Below are positions 63,131 to 64,000 of a stretch of 64,000 nucleotides of DNA, one piece after another. The DNA is from Persicobacter diffluens (lineage in GTDB: Bacteria; Bacteroidota; Bacteroidia; Cytophagales; Cyclobacteriaceae), in NCBI RefSeq assembly GCF_036244895.1, contig NZ_BQKE01000001.1, positions 868,001 to 932,000 on the forward strand. Reading direction: 5' to 3'. Under the pieces are notes generated by a model. The model saw only the letters and a list, made by a program, of their open reading frames with translations, had not been told where the DNA came from and ran no database searches. Made by a program: the position numbers and the translations under genes. How positions within the stretch are numbered: the stretch's first letter is position 1; each line of letters begins with the position of its first letter.

Positions 63131-63212
63131 TACCTAAGGCCGGGGTCGAACCGGCACTCCCGAAGGAACACGATTTTGAGTCGTGCGCGTCTACCAATTC
63201 CGCCACTCAGGC
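63131..63212 (-). tRNA. tRNA-Leu(CAA), array copy 1 of 8 (promoter-proximal)
   Basis: Differs from the main copy by one base in the T loop (TTCGACC for TTCGATC) and one in the D loop (GAATTGG for GAACTGG). Anticodon CAA and all stems are intact. Confidence 0.96.
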
Positions 63213-63262
63213 AATTGCGCTTAGCTTTTAAAATTTGCTTCGCTTGTTTCGTAATTGGGATT

Positions 63263-63293
63263 GCAAAGGTACGAGCAAATTCCTTTAATGCAA
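63263..63293 (-). promoter_or_regulatory. Promoter of the tRNA-Leu operon
   Basis: On the minus strand, TTG (63291-63293) and TACCTTTGC (63263-63271) are separated by exactly 19 bases, matching the Bacteroidota -33/-7 consensus. It lies about 50 bp upstream of the first tRNA and 30 bp after the HAD gene stop. Confidence 0.85.
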
Positions 63294-63321
63294 GCGTTCA
63301 AGGATGGTTTTTTGATCTTTC

Positions 63322-63975
63322 TTAGAACAATTCTTTTAAAATCGTCATGTTCAGATCCTTAAAATCCTCAATGGTCATGTCGCATTCCCGAAGCTCATAA
63401 GCTGAATGGGTGGTGGTTACCCCAATGACTTTGGCGCCTGACCTTTTAGCGGCTTCAATGCCTGACATGGAATCTTCAAAAATGATGCATTTTTCGGTAG
63501 GAAAGCCTAATTCTTGTGCACATTTAATGAAAACTTCCGGGTTAGGTTTGCTGAAGGTTATTTGAGCGTCATCCACTATCACATCAAAGGCATTTTCCAA
63601 ATTAAGCTTTTGAAGGGTAAAGGCGACATTATCCATAGGGGCGGAGGTGCCGATCGCGATGGGTACCTCATTTCGTTTTAAATGATAGACGAATTCCGCC
63701 ACTCCTTCGACAAAAGCTTCCTCTTCTTCGAAAATTTTCCGAAAAATAGCTTCTTTTTCAAAGGCATAATCGGTGAGCTCTTCTTCAGCAAGTTCCCTTC
63801 CGAAAACAAAGGGAATCCAGTCTGCATTGGTTCTTCCAAAAACATTCCGGATCAGGCTTTCTTCCTCTATTTCCAGACCATGATTGGCTAAAAATTCTCT
63901 TATGGCTCCACGGTGGGCATTATTACTGTCAATAATGACCCCGTCCATATCGAAGATTACGGCAAAATTACTCAT
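63322..63975 (-). CDS. HAD-family phosphatase, beta-phosphoglucomutase-like
   Basis: The 217-residue protein has HAD motif I FDMDGVIIDS, motif II IGTSAP, motif III Lys in SKPNPEVF, and motif IV IFEDSMSGIEAA. The helical cap of subfamily I lies at about residues 18-85. The family includes beta-phosphoglucomutases and small sugar-phosphate or phosphoglycolate phosphatases; the substrate is not determinable. It is upstream of, and on the same strand as, the tRNA operon, which has its own promoter. Confidence 0.93.
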   Translation of the reverse strand: MSNFAVIFDMDGVIIDSNNAHRGAIREFLANHGLEIEEESLIRNVFGRTNADWIPFVFGRELAEEELTDYAFEKEAIFRKIFEEEEAFVEGVAEFVYHLKRNEVPIAIGTSAPMDNVAFTLQKLNLENAFDVIVDDAQITFSKPNPEVFIKCAQELGFPTEKCIIFEDSMSGIEAAKRSGAKVIGVTTTHSAYELRECDMTIEDFKDLNMTILKELF

Positions 63976-64000
63976 GGATATTCTTTATTAATTTTAGCCT

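Noticed and set aside
62108..63212. Regular ~146-bp repeats that could be mistaken for a CRISPR-like array
   Set aside because: The conserved 82-nt unit folds into a complete tRNA-Leu, and the spacers are similar to each other rather than unique.

Overview
The window is a chromosomal segment of a Bacteroidota bacterium, most likely a marine Cytophagales- or Flavobacteriales-like lineage; the genus cannot be told from the sequence. Support comes from type IX secretion system (T9SS) cargo with both type A and type B C-terminal sorting domains, a T9SS plug protein, a SprB-like giant adhesin, Bat/DUF58 genes, DUF4301, DUF4296 and PUR-alpha (DUF3276) family genes, and promoters of the Bacteroidota form TTG-N19-TAnnTTTG. 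Coding density is high and composition is moderately AT-rich. No prophage, plasmid or complete transposase gene was seen.

Layout. 1-2.9 kb: the end of an FAD-dependent desaturase-like oxidoreductase, an assimilatory sulfate reductase (cysH) and a sugar-nucleotide epimerase. 3.1-16.6 kb: a small secreted protein followed by a 4369-residue T9SS type B adhesin built from six near-identical 531-bp repeats, a cohesin-like domain and 21 SprB-like modules, 12 of which form three 969-bp super-repeats. 16.6-23.1 kb: a LuxC-like acyl-CoA reductase divergent from a ferredoxin, a DUF58 protein, a PUR-family protein, a PerM/AI-2E permease, YchF and a solitary Cas6-like protein. 23.1-36.2 kb: T9SS plug, an ABC-F ATPase, an FG-GAP T9SS cargo protein, MurF, DUF4301, an A-type Fe-S carrier, ThiL, DUF423, YidD and a Fur-family regulator without CxxC motifs. 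36.4-42.6 kb: two small secreted proteins, a LytTR response regulator divergent from a LytS-like protein that has lost its phospho-acceptor histidine, and a Bat-type cluster. 42.7-53.8 kb: DUF4296 lipoprotein, MutS2, a UbiA prenyltransferase, class I ribonucleotide reductase (nrdBA), L21/L27 and a nitroreductase. 54.5-61.8 kb: radical SAM protein, ElaA-like acetyltransferase, penicillin acylase, dienoyl-CoA-reductase-like SDR and MsrA. 62.1-63.3 kb: eight tandem tRNA-Leu(CAA) genes under one promoter and one terminator. 63.3-64 kb: a HAD phosphatase.

Three kinds of non-coding structure stand out. First, the eight-copy tRNA-Leu array has ~64-nt spacers that each fold into two hairpins, one showing compensatory and G-U changes consistent with a conserved RNA made from the minus strand. 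Second, a dispersed ~221-bp element with terminal inverted repeats close to TAAGCCGAATTATTC occurs in at least eight intergenic regions, plus two partial copies; it looks like a MITE-type non-autonomous element. Third, there are other unexplained intergenic structures: a ~160-bp imperfect palindrome at 54.0-54.2 kb, a GC-rich block between two copies of the dispersed element at 47.4-47.7 kb, and a hairpin-rich leader before cas6.

Functional themes are surface adhesion and secretion (plug protein, adhesin, FG-GAP protein), central metabolism and DNA/RNA housekeeping (NrdAB, MutS2, MurF, ThiL, L21/L27, YchF, ABC-F), and redox or iron handling (CysH, MsrA, nitroreductase, A-type carrier, Fur-family protein).
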